From an uncultured Phycisphaerales bacterium (GTDB lineage: Bacteria > Planctomycetota > Phycisphaerae > Sedimentisphaerales > Anaerobacaceae): 64,000 bases of DNA. This document shows, piece after piece, positions 34,053 to 42,683 of this stretch. The stretch covers positions 122,484-186,483 of the forward strand of contig CAIODZ010000010.1 of NCBI GenBank assembly GCA_903857265.1. Reading direction: 5' to 3'. The notes under the pieces were generated by a model, which saw only the letters and a program-made list of their open reading frames with translations, made no database searches and was not told the origin of the DNA. A program made the translations under genes and the position numbers. Each line of letters begins with the position of its first letter. The stretch's first letter is position 1.

Positions 34053-34739
34053 CTACTCACTTCCGGCGGGCGATTTGGCAGCGTTTTGTTCGCCAGGAAC
34101 TATCACCCCGGCGCTGAGTATGAACCTCAGCGCCTCTTCGATTGACATATCCAAATCCACGACTTCTTCTTTCGGAACAATGATTAGAAAACCGCCAAAT
34201 GGCGTCGGTGCGGTGGGTATCAGGACCGTAACAAACTCCTTGTTCTGCCCCTCAACGATTTTTTTGATGCCGCTGCCCGTAACATACCCCACCGACCAGA
34301 TTCCTTTGCGCGGATACTCGACGGCAACCACCCTTGAAAATATCTTTTTGGTTTCTTCCTGCTTAAAGAAGAAATCCGTCATTTGTTTGATATAAGGATA
34401 TATCTGTTTTAACAGGGGAATGTTCGCCATCAGTCGTTCGATATATTGCCAGATACCCCTGCCCAGCACACTGGCAAACACGATTCCCACTATGTACACG
34501 ATTCCCAGTGCAAGCAAAAACCCGGCTATCGACAGAAACCAGCCAATCCAGAAATTCGCCAGTATCGCCTCCGACCCCCCGGCCAGCTTTATCCCAAAAA
34601 TCAGTATCTGTTTTATATGGACGCTGATTTTATCGTTGATAAAGTTAAACCCCCACAAAATCAGCCATATCGTCAGGACCGTCGGCAGCAATACTCCAAG
34701 CCCGCGTAAAAAATATCCCCTGAATCGCCCCTTTGTCAT
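34053..34739 (-). CDS. DUF502 family membrane protein
   Basis: A 228-residue protein from the ATG at 34739 (MTKGRFRGYFLRGLGVLLPT). It has two membrane helices (about 12-32 and 65-90) and a C-terminal soluble domain with the family phrase EYPRKGIWSVGYVTG and FVTVLIPTAPTPFGGFLIIV, both typical of DUF502 (PF04367). Function unknown; related plant COV proteins affect vascular patterning, which gives no clue here. It lies 34 bp downstream of the flippase-like gene and probably shares its transcript. Confidence 0.85.
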   Translation of the reverse strand: MTKGRFRGYFLRGLGVLLPTVLTIWLILWGFNFINDKISVHIKQILIFGIKLAGGSEAILANFWIGWFLSIAGFLLALGIVYIVGIVFASVLGRGIWQYIERLMANIPLLKQIYPYIKQMTDFFFKQEETKKIFSRVVAVEYPRKGIWSVGYVTGSGIKKIVEGQNKEFVTVLIPTAPTPFGGFLIIVPKEEVVDLDMSIEEALRFILSAGVIVPGEQNAAKSPAGSE

Positions 34740-34773
34740 GCTTAATGTTACTCCCTTAACCAATAATCAATTA

Positions 34774-35778
34774 TCAATTCTCGCCTGGCTCAATCTGCAT
34801 CTCTTTCGGCAGATGCCTGCCCGTCCAGTGTATCCACGCACCAGGCAGAGCCGCGACTATCCACACCGCCCGCTGACAAAGCGCAATCGCCAGCGCCTGC
34901 TCTGCTCCCACCCCGGCCAGCACAAACAGCCCCGCAAGCCCGCCTTCAACCACCCCAGCTCCGCCAACGCTCACGGGTATCGCCCCCAAACCCCAGGTCA
35001 GCGGGAAAAACACGAAATAGTATTTCAATCCCGCTTCTATACCTATCTGTCGGCCAATCAGCCAGAAACCCGTTATGACTATTCCCTGAAGTAAAAACGT
35101 AAGCCCGAAAGCCGCGAGTATGGTCAACGGGTTGCTGCCATACAAGACCGCTGCCGTCCAGAGCTTTTTGGCAAATGTTACTAAGTGCTGATATGCTTTT
35201 GCCGCCAGTTTTCTCCCAGCCGGTATCGCTGCGACCAAGATTGCTATCGCCGCGATAACAATCACCGCCCATTTTAAAATGCCCGATGCCGCCTTTTGAC
35301 TTACCCCAAGGTTTACGTCCCGCAGCAAAACGAAATAGCAAAAGCCCGCCATCATCAAAGAGCTTAACAGCCCTATAAATCTGTCAACAAATATGCTCAG
35401 CACCGCTTCGAATTTCTTCTCTGTGTGCTTGGTAACATACCACGCCCGAATCAAATCGCCGCCGACTGAGCCGGGCATCGCGTTATTGTAAAAAAGCCCC
35501 AGAAAGTGCAGTCGAACCGCCGCCCAGATATTAATATGAATCCCCTGTGTTCGCAGCAGCAACCACCACCGCGACGCTAAAATCACCTGGCTTACGACAA
35601 ATGCCCCCACAATCCCGGCGAAAAACCACGGCCCCATCTTCGCGAAACTGTTGCCCAGAATCACATAGCGGTTATTCTGCGATACCCAGATTGTTACCGC
35701 CACTATCGCGGCTGCTACAAACCCGATTCGCAGAAAAAAGAACAATTTTTGTGTATTGGTCTTTTTTTGCTCGCCCAT
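34774..35778 (-). CDS. Lysylphosphatidylglycerol synthase-type TM (UPF0104/MprF N-terminal-like) membrane protein
   Basis: A 334-residue integral membrane protein with about seven or eight hydrophobic segments, of the family that includes the flippase part of MprF, AglD and YbhN. Recognisable features are FLGLFYNNAMPGSVGGDLIRAWYV and, near the C-terminus, LGAIPVSVGGAGVVEGGLAGLF. No synthase (C-terminal) domain is attached, so the protein is proposed to move lipids rather than modify them. It lies upstream of the DUF502 gene and is divergent from hisI, with 92 bp between. Confidence 0.85.
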   Translation of the reverse strand: MGEQKKTNTQKLFFFLRIGFVAAAIVAVTIWVSQNNRYVILGNSFAKMGPWFFAGIVGAFVVSQVILASRWWLLLRTQGIHINIWAAVRLHFLGLFYNNAMPGSVGGDLIRAWYVTKHTEKKFEAVLSIFVDRFIGLLSSLMMAGFCYFVLLRDVNLGVSQKAASGILKWAVIVIAAIAILVAAIPAGRKLAAKAYQHLVTFAKKLWTAAVLYGSNPLTILAAFGLTFLLQGIVITGFWLIGRQIGIEAGLKYYFVFFPLTWGLGAIPVSVGGAGVVEGGLAGLFVLAGVGAEQALAIALCQRAVWIVAALPGAWIHWTGRHLPKEMQIEPGEN

Positions 35779-35870
35779 TTATCTGCTTTCAACGTAAAAA
35801 GCTTGTTTTAGAAGATGATAACGGTTAAAACCCTTTCCGGCAAGATTTACATATTGAAGGAGAAATAATC

Positions 35871-36284
35871 GTGGCTGCCGACAAAACAATAGAACTGGGC
35901 ACACAACTGACGCCGAAATTCGACGCGAATGGCCTTATTCCCGCCATCGCACAGGACGCCAAAACGGGCGAAATCCTGATGGTCGCCTATATGAACCGCG
36001 AGGCCCTCGACTACACCATCAAAACCGGCTGCGGAACCTATTACAGCAGGTCTCGAAAAAAGCTCTGGAAAAAAGGCGAACAATCGGGCCACGTCCAGAA
36101 GGTCAGCCAAATCCTCGTCGATTGCGACCAGGATTGTATCATCCTCAAAGTTACCGTCGATTCAGGCCAGTGCCACACCGGCTACCAATCCTGTTTCTAC
36201 CGCGCTTTGAAAAAAGGAACGACCGAACAGCTCGAATTCGTCGCCGAAAAGGTCTTCGACCCGGCTGATGTTTATAAAAAATAA
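35871..36284 (+). CDS. hisI: Phosphoribosyl-AMP cyclohydrolase
   Basis: A 137-residue HisI that opens the adenine ring of PR-AMP in the third step of histidine synthesis. Zinc- and magnesium-binding motifs are intact: YYSRSRKKLWKKGEQSGH, VDCDQDCIILKV and GQCHTGYQSCFYR. There is no fused HisE domain. The start is GTG with AAGGAG 7 bp upstream. The gene stands alone; neighbouring his genes are not in the window. Confidence 0.95.
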   Translation: MAADKTIELGTQLTPKFDANGLIPAIAQDAKTGEILMVAYMNREALDYTIKTGCGTYYSRSRKKLWKKGEQSGHVQKVSQILVDCDQDCIILKVTVDSGQCHTGYQSCFYRALKKGTTEQLEFVAEKVFDPADVYKK

Positions 36285-36314
36285 GGCCCGACCCAGAACC
36301 CCTCTGCGTTATCC

Positions 36315-36893
36315 TTAATCCGGAAAATTCAGGTGGGCGAATTCACCGTGGTATTTCTTCGCGGCTTCGTCATAAGCATGGGCGGCGTCGATTTCGGATT
36401 TGAAGCGGCCTAAATATATTTTTTTGCCATGGACTTGGATGTGAGTGACCCAGCGGCTGCTGGTTTTCTCCCAGCAAAGTCCTACAAAGCGCGACGCGGT
36501 TTTTGATTTGGTCTTTCGCCTGTTGCAGGTGTTTTGGTAGTGGGTTGCTAACCGAAGGTTGGCCCTTCGATTATCGAGGGTGTTGCCGTTTTCGTGGTCA
36601 ACTAAAAGACCTTTAGGGGCATTCATAATTTCCCTGTGCAAACGCCTGGTCGTTATCTTGCCTCCTATTTTTGTGCTTCTTACGGCGTAAACAGTCGTGC
36701 CCTGTCCGCCCATTATCCATTTGAAAGCACAATAGCGGTAATAATCCTGCACATCCATGATTGTAAATTCGCCCTCACCGAGGAAAATTTTGCGAAAGGA
36801 ATAGCCGAATTTCCATTTGCGATAAACTATTACCGGCCAGGCACATATTTTGTCCAACCAACTCGGTATCCCAATTGTTATATTGACTTTCAT
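36315..36893 (-). CDS. HNH endonuclease with AP2 DNA-binding domain
   Basis: A 192-residue homing-endonuclease-like protein. The central part is an HNH domain (about 80-125) with LHREIMNAPKGLLVDHENGN and TLDNRRANLRLAT; the C-terminal ~55 residues form an AP2 DNA-binding domain (YLGRFKSEIDAAHAYDEAA...GEFAHLNFP). The N-terminal region (WKFGYSFRKIFLGEGEFTIM) matches the usual lead-in of this group. Such genes are common free-standing mobile elements of phages and bacteria. It is convergent with hisI, 30 bp apart, and lies next to an insertion sequence, so this is an accessory spot. Confidence 0.85.
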   Translation of the reverse strand: MKVNITIGIPSWLDKICAWPVIVYRKWKFGYSFRKIFLGEGEFTIMDVQDYYRYCAFKWIMGGQGTTVYAVRSTKIGGKITTRRLHREIMNAPKGLLVDHENGNTLDNRRANLRLATHYQNTCNRRKTKSKTASRFVGLCWEKTSSRWVTHIQVHGKKIYLGRFKSEIDAAHAYDEAAKKYHGEFAHLNFPD

Positions 36894-37052
36894 TCCTAAT
36901 TCCCTCCTCGGAGCGCAGCGCAGATCCCCGAGAACCCGCTCCTTTGGTTCCGCAACAGGGGACCCATTTTCCTTGTCCTCGACTCAAGCTCCGTAGGAGC
37001 CGCAATCGGGGATCCACAAACAACTAACGACTAAAAACCAATCACTAACAAC

Positions 37053-37081
37053 TATGGAGAGACCCACGAGGTCTCTCCATA
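37053..37081. repeat. Perfect 12-bp hairpin
   Basis: TATGGAGAGACC (37053-37064) and GGTCTCTCCATA (37070-37081) form a perfect 12-bp stem with a 5-nt loop CACGA. No T-run follows on either strand, so it is not a standard terminator. It lies between the HNH gene and the insertion sequence. Confidence 0.7.
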
Positions 37082-37155
37082 TATTGGCGCGAACTTGCGC
37101 GCTTTTGACGAAAACTAAGGAATTTCCTGATATGCTCAAAATGGGAATTATGCAC

Positions 37156-37185
37156 TTGACAAAGCAGGAGGGGGTATGATAAAAT
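37156..37185 (+). promoter_or_regulatory. Promoter inside the left end of the insertion sequence
   Basis: TTGACA (37156-37161), which is part of the left inverted repeat, and TAAAAT (37180-37185) are 18 bp apart. The start codon of the passenger gene follows at 37196, so the leader would be only a few bases long. Confidence 0.55.
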
Positions 37186-37195
37186 GTAGGGTATT

Positions 37196-37906
37196 ATGGT
37201 CAGACAACTTATTAAAGATTTGCTCAAAGACACGTTCTTATCCCTTTATAGTATTGTTACTACTTGGCTTGGGGTTGCATCTCTTCTATTTTGGTGGTTT
37301 ATCCCCAAACTTAAGTTGGGGGATAAAGTGAATATATATTTAGAATCAATATGTTGGCAAAGCAAAATACTTATTTCACTTGGTCTTATTCTTATCGGCG
37401 CAATAATTGCGGCGAGTAAAGTATATAAAAAGGCAGCAATTACTCACTCGACAAACGAAAGGCGTTTTTCCGAAGCATCCCCCCTCGAAATCATATTTGA
37501 CCCAAATAACTCAATGGAGCGGTTTTGGTCAATAGAAGGAACGGATTGGGTATATAGATTAGAAATTAAAAATAATTCAGGCAAAACCCTTAAAAATGTT
37601 TCGGTTACGGCTGAGCATACGGGGTCAATATCAAAAAGACCAGCCAACCTGATATTTGATAAAACCAAGACCACTAATTGCGATATAAATCCTAATTGCT
37701 CTGAATTAGTTCCCATTGTTCGTTGGCCTGTATTTTTTGAAAAACCCAAAAACTCCAAAGGATGGCCACGAGTATCTCCGGCGTACTATGAAACAATAAA
37801 AGTTGCGGCGAGTGCCAATGATACCAAAGCAGTTATCAGAAGATTCAAGTTCAATTATAAAAAAGTCCCAATGCTACATCAAATCTGTTATTTGCAAGGA
37901 AATTGA
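37196..37906 (+). CDS. Hypothetical membrane protein, passenger of the insertion sequence
   Basis: A 236-residue protein with two N-terminal membrane helices (about 15-36 and 58-76) and a soluble C-terminal part of ~150 residues that looks beta-rich (WVYRLEIKNNSGKTLKNVSV, an Ig-like pattern). I do not recognise a family. It lies fully inside the inverted repeats, is AT-rich like the element, and its stop is 2 bp before the transposase start, so the two genes are co-transcribed. A passenger gene with no obvious resistance function is unusual; its role for host or element is unknown. Confidence 0.7.
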   Translation: MVRQLIKDLLKDTFLSLYSIVTTWLGVASLLFWWFIPKLKLGDKVNIYLESICWQSKILISLGLILIGAIIAASKVYKKAAITHSTNERRFSEASPLEIIFDPNNSMERFWSIEGTDWVYRLEIKNNSGKTLKNVSVTAEHTGSISKRPANLIFDKTKTTNCDINPNCSELVPIVRWPVFFEKPKNSKGWPRVSPAYYETIKVAASANDTKAVIRRFKFNYKKVPMLHQICYLQGN

Positions 37907-37908
37907 TT

Positions 37909-38883
37909 ATGAAATTCATTCCACCAAAATTCAGTAAGTTAAGCGAAATGGCCTCAATAGATGTAGGGCGTTTGACTGAGGACGAGGCAAGGGCTATCCT
38001 TGAAGGCATACGTTGGCCCAAAGGCCCAGCTTGCCCCCATTGTGGCAGCGTAAACGTGACAAGGATACAGGCCAAGTCGGATAAGGTCAGGGACGGCGTT
38101 ATACAGTGTAATGATTGCCGGAGTCAATTCACGGTAACAGTCAAGACGGTGATGCACCGCTCGCATATCACTTTGAGGCAATGGGTTCAAGCGTTCTATT
38201 CTATGTGTTCCCATAAAAAAAGCATATCGGCCCTTCAACTGCAAAGGAATTTGGGCCTACATTCTTACAAATCCGCCTGGCATTTAGCTCACAGAATACG
38301 GGCCGCAATGAAGGAAGGGCCTTTTGCTGGTAAGCTAAACGGCATCGTGGAATGTGACGAAACATACGTCGGCGGCAGGCCAAGAGGAAAATTTAAAGAT
38401 GATTGTATCGACCGCCGCAAAAAGGGCGTTCGTAAATGCTACACAACAAAAACCCCGGTAATGGTTTTGGTTGAAAGAAATGGCGAAGCGGTATCCAGAC
38501 CAATAGAGCGGGTTGACGGCAATACTTTAAAATCTGCTATCAGGGAAAACGTCGGGTTGCAATCCACGATAATGACGGACGAATCAAAAATCTATAAGGG
38601 TATCGGACGGGAATTCGCTGGCGGTCATCACGTTGTAAAGCACAGTATGGGCGAATACGCCAGAGGTAACGTATCAACCAATACGGCTGAATCGTATTTC
38701 GCTTTAATGAAACGCGGCGTTCACGGGACATATCACCATATTTCTAAACAGCATATCGGGCGTTATTGTGATGAGTTTGCTTTCCGCTGGAATCACCGCA
38801 AAACAAACGACGGCGAACGTGCCGAACACGCCATAATGGGAGCGGACAATAAACGATTAACCTACAAAAAGGCGGTTTGTTAA
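37909..38883 (+). CDS. IS1595 family (ISXO2-like) DDE transposase
   Basis: A 324-residue transposase from ATG at 37909, with AAGGA 8 bp upstream. The N-terminal zinc ribbon has CPHCGSVNV and CNDCRSQF; the catalytic domain begins at GIVECDETYVGGRPRG (first Asp), continues with IMTDESKIYKGIG (second acidic) and ends with HMGEY-like AEYFA sequence TAESYFALMKRGVHGTYHH, where the Glu is the third catalytic residue, followed by YCDEFAFRWNHR. The zinc ribbon plus the ISXO2-type core matches IS1595. Its length is normal, with no frameshift, so it is probably functional. Confidence 0.93.
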   Translation: MKFIPPKFSKLSEMASIDVGRLTEDEARAILEGIRWPKGPACPHCGSVNVTRIQAKSDKVRDGVIQCNDCRSQFTVTVKTVMHRSHITLRQWVQAFYSMCSHKKSISALQLQRNLGLHSYKSAWHLAHRIRAAMKEGPFAGKLNGIVECDETYVGGRPRGKFKDDCIDRRKKGVRKCYTTKTPVMVLVERNGEAVSRPIERVDGNTLKSAIRENVGLQSTIMTDESKIYKGIGREFAGGHHVVKHSMGEYARGNVSTNTAESYFALMKRGVHGTYHHISKQHIGRYCDEFAFRWNHRKTNDGERAEHAIMGADNKRLTYKKAVC

Positions 38884-38918
38884 ATGTGCTTTGTTAAGTG
38901 TACAATTCCGCTCAAAAT

Positions 38919-39239
38919 CGATAAGTCCTTATGAAATAAGGAGTAAAAAAATTTTAGAATTTTCGCATCTAAGGGTTTTCGACTTGCGCGAAAATGGATA
39001 ACAACTGTTTTTGTCCAGAATTTAAAACCTTGGCGCAAAAGAAGTTATGGCAAAAAATGAGCGGAGTAATGTCCCCGCTGTTTTTTGTAAGTGCTGATGG
39101 ATAAGGACATTAATGCTGCCTTCGTCCCCCATAAAACGCTTTGGCAACGGTTATTTGACGTCAAGAAATTAGTATGGTGTCCACGGATTACCCCGCGGCG
39201 AGAACTGCTGAATCCCGGCAATCTTGCCGGCGGCCAAAA
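38919..39239. other. Gene-free stretch after the insertion sequence
   Basis: No gene is supported in these 321 bases. There is a small perfect inverted repeat TCCTTAT-gaa-ATAAGGA (38926-38942) and a longer imperfect one with arms ATTTTCGC and GCGAAAAT just after it. Nothing else is recognised. Confidence 0.5.
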
Positions 39240-41075
39240 TCATTCTGATAAGTTTTTTAGTTTCTTTCCCTTGATGTCCGGCAACCCCGCTTCATGGTCG
39301 ATCGCTGCCGTCACTTCTCCTTCTTTATTCTTGATGAAGATGAATTGCTCATCAGCGGTTTTGAGGAAGAAATTCGTTTCCGATTCGGGATAAATATCGA
39401 AAGCGCCTTGGCCGACATTCTTGCCCCAGCATTGCGAGACCAACTGATCTCCTTCTCGCCAGATCGTCAGTTTCATTCCAGTGGGAAACATGGCGTTCGG
39501 CGCAAATTCGTAGTGGCCGACACAGGCGTCAAGAAGTTTTGTGTCCAGCTTGATGGCAACGCGCGGTTTGGGCGATTCAGGTACCTTAGGCGGCTCATTG
39601 GATATTTTTTTGTAATAAAATACTTTGCCTTGGTAGTCCATTTTCAAGCCGGTCACTTTGCCCCGGGCATTCCGGGAAAAGGTCATGGGCATGCCGCTCA
39701 ATCTTTCAAAAAAACAGTTTTCCGATTCCGACAATAATTCAACATCGCCAGGCGGCAACAATACATCAACAGGCCATGATTTTGATCCTGTGGCCTGGGC
39801 GAAGAGCCGATCTCCTTCACGGCGAATACCGAGGTTGGATTGGGAGGTGGTGCTATCTTCGTGGCGGGAAAATGGCCAGAGCTTGAACCTGCGTGGTGCT
39901 GCATCAGATGGCCGGTATTGCCCTACATACGAACCGTAAACCCGGCTGTTGATTTTCATCTCCGTTGGCCGACGATCCGATTGCCATTCGCTTTCGAGTA
40001 AAACCTTGCCTGTTCTGGTAATCTTATCCATCGCAAAATCAGATAAGATCACCACACCGCGACGCCGCGTCTTGTCGAAACCAACCCACGCCCTGTAACC
40101 GGGAGCGCCTCCGCCGTGGCAGACAATTTTTCTCCCTTGCAGATCGGGTGTGATACCCCAAGCCAGCCCAGTGTCTTCGTTGTCCGGCATCATGTGGGAA
40201 AAGTGAACCACATGTGTTTTTTCCATGAGCGGTGTCAGACGAGACGGCATCAGGCCGAGGTTGGCCGACACATATTTCAGCAGGTCATTGACCGTCGAGC
40301 GCAGCGCGGCACCGCCCATCAGAGCTCCATAATCCATACTTGATACCGCGTATCCGAGTTGATTGTGTCCCTGTGCAAATCGGGCTTTTAGTTCGGGCGT
40401 CAGGGTGATCCGCGTGCTGTCCATCTTTAATGGCCGGCAAATCCGGTCCACCACGAGCGATTCATAGTTCGTCCCGGCTTTCAGGGCGATTGCCTGACCA
40501 AGCAATCTCATTCCCAGGCCGGAATATTCGAACTTCGCTCCCGGGTCCCGGGTCATTTTGTAGCCGGACAGGAAGGCATACAACTTCTCGACGGTGTAAT
40601 CAGCATAGGGATTATCCGCACGTTTGGGGTCAAGGTTGTCAGGGACGCCTGGAAGCCCGGAGGTATGCGTGGCCAGATGGAGCAAGGTGATTTCCTTGCC
40701 GTTGCGGGTCGGCATCTTGACCGAGGCGGGCAAATACTTTGCCACGGGGTCATCCAGCTTCATTTCCCCTCGCTCAATCATGTCTTGCAGCAACAGCCCG
40801 GTAAATGTCTTCGTGACCGAAGCGATATCGAACAGGGTGTCGCCATTTACATCCTGGTCGGTGCCGTTATCCATTTTCCCGTAACTGACAACGCTGCTGC
40901 CATTCTCGTCCACAATGCCGACCACGATGCCGACATTTGCTTTGTGAGCCTCTACGTACTGTTGCAGGTACGCGTGGATGGCATCGGTGAAATCCTCCGC
41001 CTCAGCGCAAAAGGGAAACGCGAATAACAGTATCGTGAAACAAACTACTCGGACAGCAGTGATCATTTTTGCCAC
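39240..41075 (-). CDS. Secreted serine hydrolase (beta-lactamase/class C-like family)
   Basis: A 611-residue protein with a signal peptide (about 1-26, cleavage after CAEA). The serine hydrolase domain (about 30-370) carries SVTK at 86-89 (nucleophile Ser in SxxK), a YSGLG motif where the family has YxN, and VCHGGGAPGY with the HxG/KTG-like third motif. The last ~230 residues form two similar beta-rich repeats with DACVGHYEF-like and YGSYVGQYR-like openings, as in DUF3471-type C-terminal domains. It could be a D-aminopeptidase, esterase or PBP-like enzyme in the periplasm; antibiotic resistance should not be assumed. Confidence 0.85.
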   Translation of the reverse strand: MAKMITAVRVVCFTILLFAFPFCAEAEDFTDAIHAYLQQYVEAHKANVGIVVGIVDENGSSVVSYGKMDNGTDQDVNGDTLFDIASVTKTFTGLLLQDMIERGEMKLDDPVAKYLPASVKMPTRNGKEITLLHLATHTSGLPGVPDNLDPKRADNPYADYTVEKLYAFLSGYKMTRDPGAKFEYSGLGMRLLGQAIALKAGTNYESLVVDRICRPLKMDSTRITLTPELKARFAQGHNQLGYAVSSMDYGALMGGAALRSTVNDLLKYVSANLGLMPSRLTPLMEKTHVVHFSHMMPDNEDTGLAWGITPDLQGRKIVCHGGGAPGYRAWVGFDKTRRRGVVILSDFAMDKITRTGKVLLESEWQSDRRPTEMKINSRVYGSYVGQYRPSDAAPRRFKLWPFSRHEDSTTSQSNLGIRREGDRLFAQATGSKSWPVDVLLPPGDVELLSESENCFFERLSGMPMTFSRNARGKVTGLKMDYQGKVFYYKKISNEPPKVPESPKPRVAIKLDTKLLDACVGHYEFAPNAMFPTGMKLTIWREGDQLVSQCWGKNVGQGAFDIYPESETNFFLKTADEQFIFIKNKEGEVTAAIDHEAGLPDIKGKKLKNLSE

Positions 41076-41186
41076 GCTTTATCAAACTGGGATTTCCCTG
41101 ATTATTAAAACACGCTGCCTGACATTATGTTAACACCAATTCGAGGGCAGGAGGACGAAAATGGCAGGGCTAATTATTTGAGGAAG

Positions 41187-41254
41187 AATAAATCTGTGTT
41201 AACCCCGTTAGATGGCGGCTTCGCCTATCTCACGGGGTAAATCCGTGATTTATT
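41187..41254. repeat. CCCCGTTAGA palindromic element, copy C (downstream of dapA)
   Basis: The 35-bp core (41203-41237) starts CCCCGTTAGAT and ends ATCTCACGGGG, and is identical base for base to the core of copy D. It sits in a larger imperfect palindrome of about 68 bp, from AATAAATC (41187) to GATTTATT (ending 41254). The right flank ATCCGTGATTTATT resembles the interior ATCTGCGATTTATT of copy B. The right end overlaps the dapA stop codon. Confidence 0.75.
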
Positions 41255-42122
41255 TCAACAGCCCGTATTCCTGCAAAGTTTTTCGCAATAACGCTTTTTT
41301 GCTTTCTTCCATCGGCACTAAGGGCAGCCGCATTTCCTCATCCGACAGGTTCAGCATCGCCATCGCTGCCTTCACCGGTATCGGATTCGACGCCAGTGAA
41401 AGCATTCCCCTGCTCAGCGCAAATAGTTTTTTGTGCCATTTCAGCGCGGTTGCAAAATCGCTGTCAAGAATCGCATCCGTCAGCGCTTTTACATCAGCAG
41501 GTGCGATATTTGATACGACGCTGATTACGCCTTTGCCTCCCACCGCGGCTATTGGCAGCGTCATCGAGTCATCGCCCGACAAAATCGTCATATTGCATCG
41601 CGTCGCGATTTCGCTGACGTGGTCCATCTGGCCCGTCGCGTCTTTTATCCCGACGATATTCTCAATCTCGGAAAGACGCACAATCGTATCAACGGTCATC
41701 CCCGCGCCGCATCGGCCCGGAATGTCATACAGAATAATCGGCAAATCCACTTCTTCAGCTATCGCTTTGAAATGCTGGTAAAAACCTTCCTGTGTGGGTT
41801 TGTTGTAATACGGGTCAACCTGCAAAGTCGCGTCCGCGCCGATTTTTTTCGCAAAAGCCGTCAGTTCGATTGCCTCAGCCGTCGAGTTCGAGCCGGCCCC
41901 CGCGATTACAGGCACCTGCCCTGCCACGGTTTTGACCACGCGCTCGATGACTTTTTTGTGCTCATCGTGTGAGAGCGTCGGGCATTCGCCCGTCGTTCCA
42001 ACAGGCACAATACCGTCTATCCCGCCTTCGATTTGAAACTCAATCAGCTCATCGAGCGTCTCAAAATCGACCTGCCCATCCCTGAAAGGCGTTATCAGCG
42101 CCGTCATCGCACCTGCGAACAT
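41250..42122 (-). CDS. dapA: 4-hydroxy-tetrahydrodipicolinate synthase
   Basis: A 290-residue DapA that condenses pyruvate with aspartate semialdehyde, the first step of the diaminopimelate/lysine branch. Seen: GTTGECPTLSHDEH near the N-terminus, YYNKPTQEGFYQHF, ILYDIPGRCG with the conserved Tyr, and GIKDAT with the Schiff-base Lys. Length is normal. The serine hydrolase gene follows downstream on the same strand, 174 bp away with copy C of the repeat element between. DapF of the same pathway is at the window end. Confidence 0.95.
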   Translation of the reverse strand: MFAGAMTALITPFRDGQVDFETLDELIEFQIEGGIDGIVPVGTTGECPTLSHDEHKKVIERVVKTVAGQVPVIAGAGSNSTAEAIELTAFAKKIGADATLQVDPYYNKPTQEGFYQHFKAIAEEVDLPIILYDIPGRCGAGMTVDTIVRLSEIENIVGIKDATGQMDHVSEIATRCNMTILSGDDSMTLPIAAVGGKGVISVVSNIAPADVKALTDAILDSDFATALKWHKKLFALSRGMLSLASNPIPVKAAMAMLNLSDEEMRLPLVPMEESKKALLRKTLQEYGLLK

Positions 42123-42683
42123 TTATCATTCTCCTAAACTAAATCTGAAATCCGAAATCAAAAATCAGCCATACCTTTTACCCTTTTCCTCCGCCTTAAT
42201 CAAGCGTATTTCAATTCCCCGCCACAAAAGACCGAGCCAAAAGTTTCGTTCTGCCTTATGCAATAGCATTTTCCCAAAAACCACCACTCCATATCGCAGC
42301 CCTTTTAAGGAAAATCGAAGTTATCTATTAATAATCCGGCGATGTGGATAACTTGTTGATAATTTTAACCCTATATTCGAGTAGGAAAAACAGTTCCATC
42401 ATTATTTGTTGCCAAAATAACAAAATATCGAGACAAGGGTTTGCGGGGCAAATGCTAACTATTGCATAAATAAGGGGTTACGATTCAACAGAGGGGGGTC
42501 ATAATGGGCAAGCTGAGTCCAGATATTTAATCTGGGTAAGATGTTGATTGTTAGAAAGCTTAAACTGTTTTAACAAACCGCTAAAACTAAAGTGGATAAC
42601 TCCCCGTTTCACAATTACTGCTGCTTGCGGCACTTCCGTTTACAAGTCGGCAAATCGTGGGTACATCGGCAGTTACGAAATTA
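42123..42683. other. Gene-free, AT-rich stretch upstream of dapA
   Basis: No gene is supported in these 561 bases. Two DnaA-box-like 9-mers are present, TGTGGATAA (42343-42351) and AGTGGATAA (42591-42599), and a palindrome CCTTTTAAGG (42301-42310). The part next to dapA must hold its promoter, but I cannot point to a clear one. Confidence 0.4.

Larger units (their letters stand above)
37143..38910 (+). mobile_element. IS1595-type insertion sequence with passenger gene
   Basis: About 1.77 kb. Terminal inverted repeats at 37144-37166 and 38887-38909 match at 20 of 23 positions: both read GGAATT, then CACTT, then ACAAAGCA inward. The flanks carry the direct repeat CTCAAAAT (37135-37142 and 38911-38918), an 8-bp target duplication as known for this family; the next base also matches, so the exact end is uncertain by 1 bp. 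Inside are a membrane-protein gene and a DDE transposase gene with no visible damage. The clean repeats suggest a recent insertion. Confidence 0.85.

Noticed and set aside
36926..37015. Imperfect inverted repeat with GATCCCCGA and TCGGGGATC arms, as the end of a mobile element
   Set aside because: The arms are short and the sequence between has no element-like content or target duplication.
39240..41075. Beta-lactamase controlled by the nearby BlaI/M56 pair
   Set aside because: The serine hydrolase is over 3 kb away on the other strand, and no BlaI-like dyad is visible at its start. Family members are often peptidases or esterases, so resistance is not supported.
42343..42599. Two DnaA-box-like 9-mers in a gene-free AT-rich region, hinting at a replication origin
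   Set aside because: Only two boxes 250 bp apart, no dnaA, dnaN or parAB nearby, and the flanks are metabolic genes. Chance or ordinary regulation is more likely.
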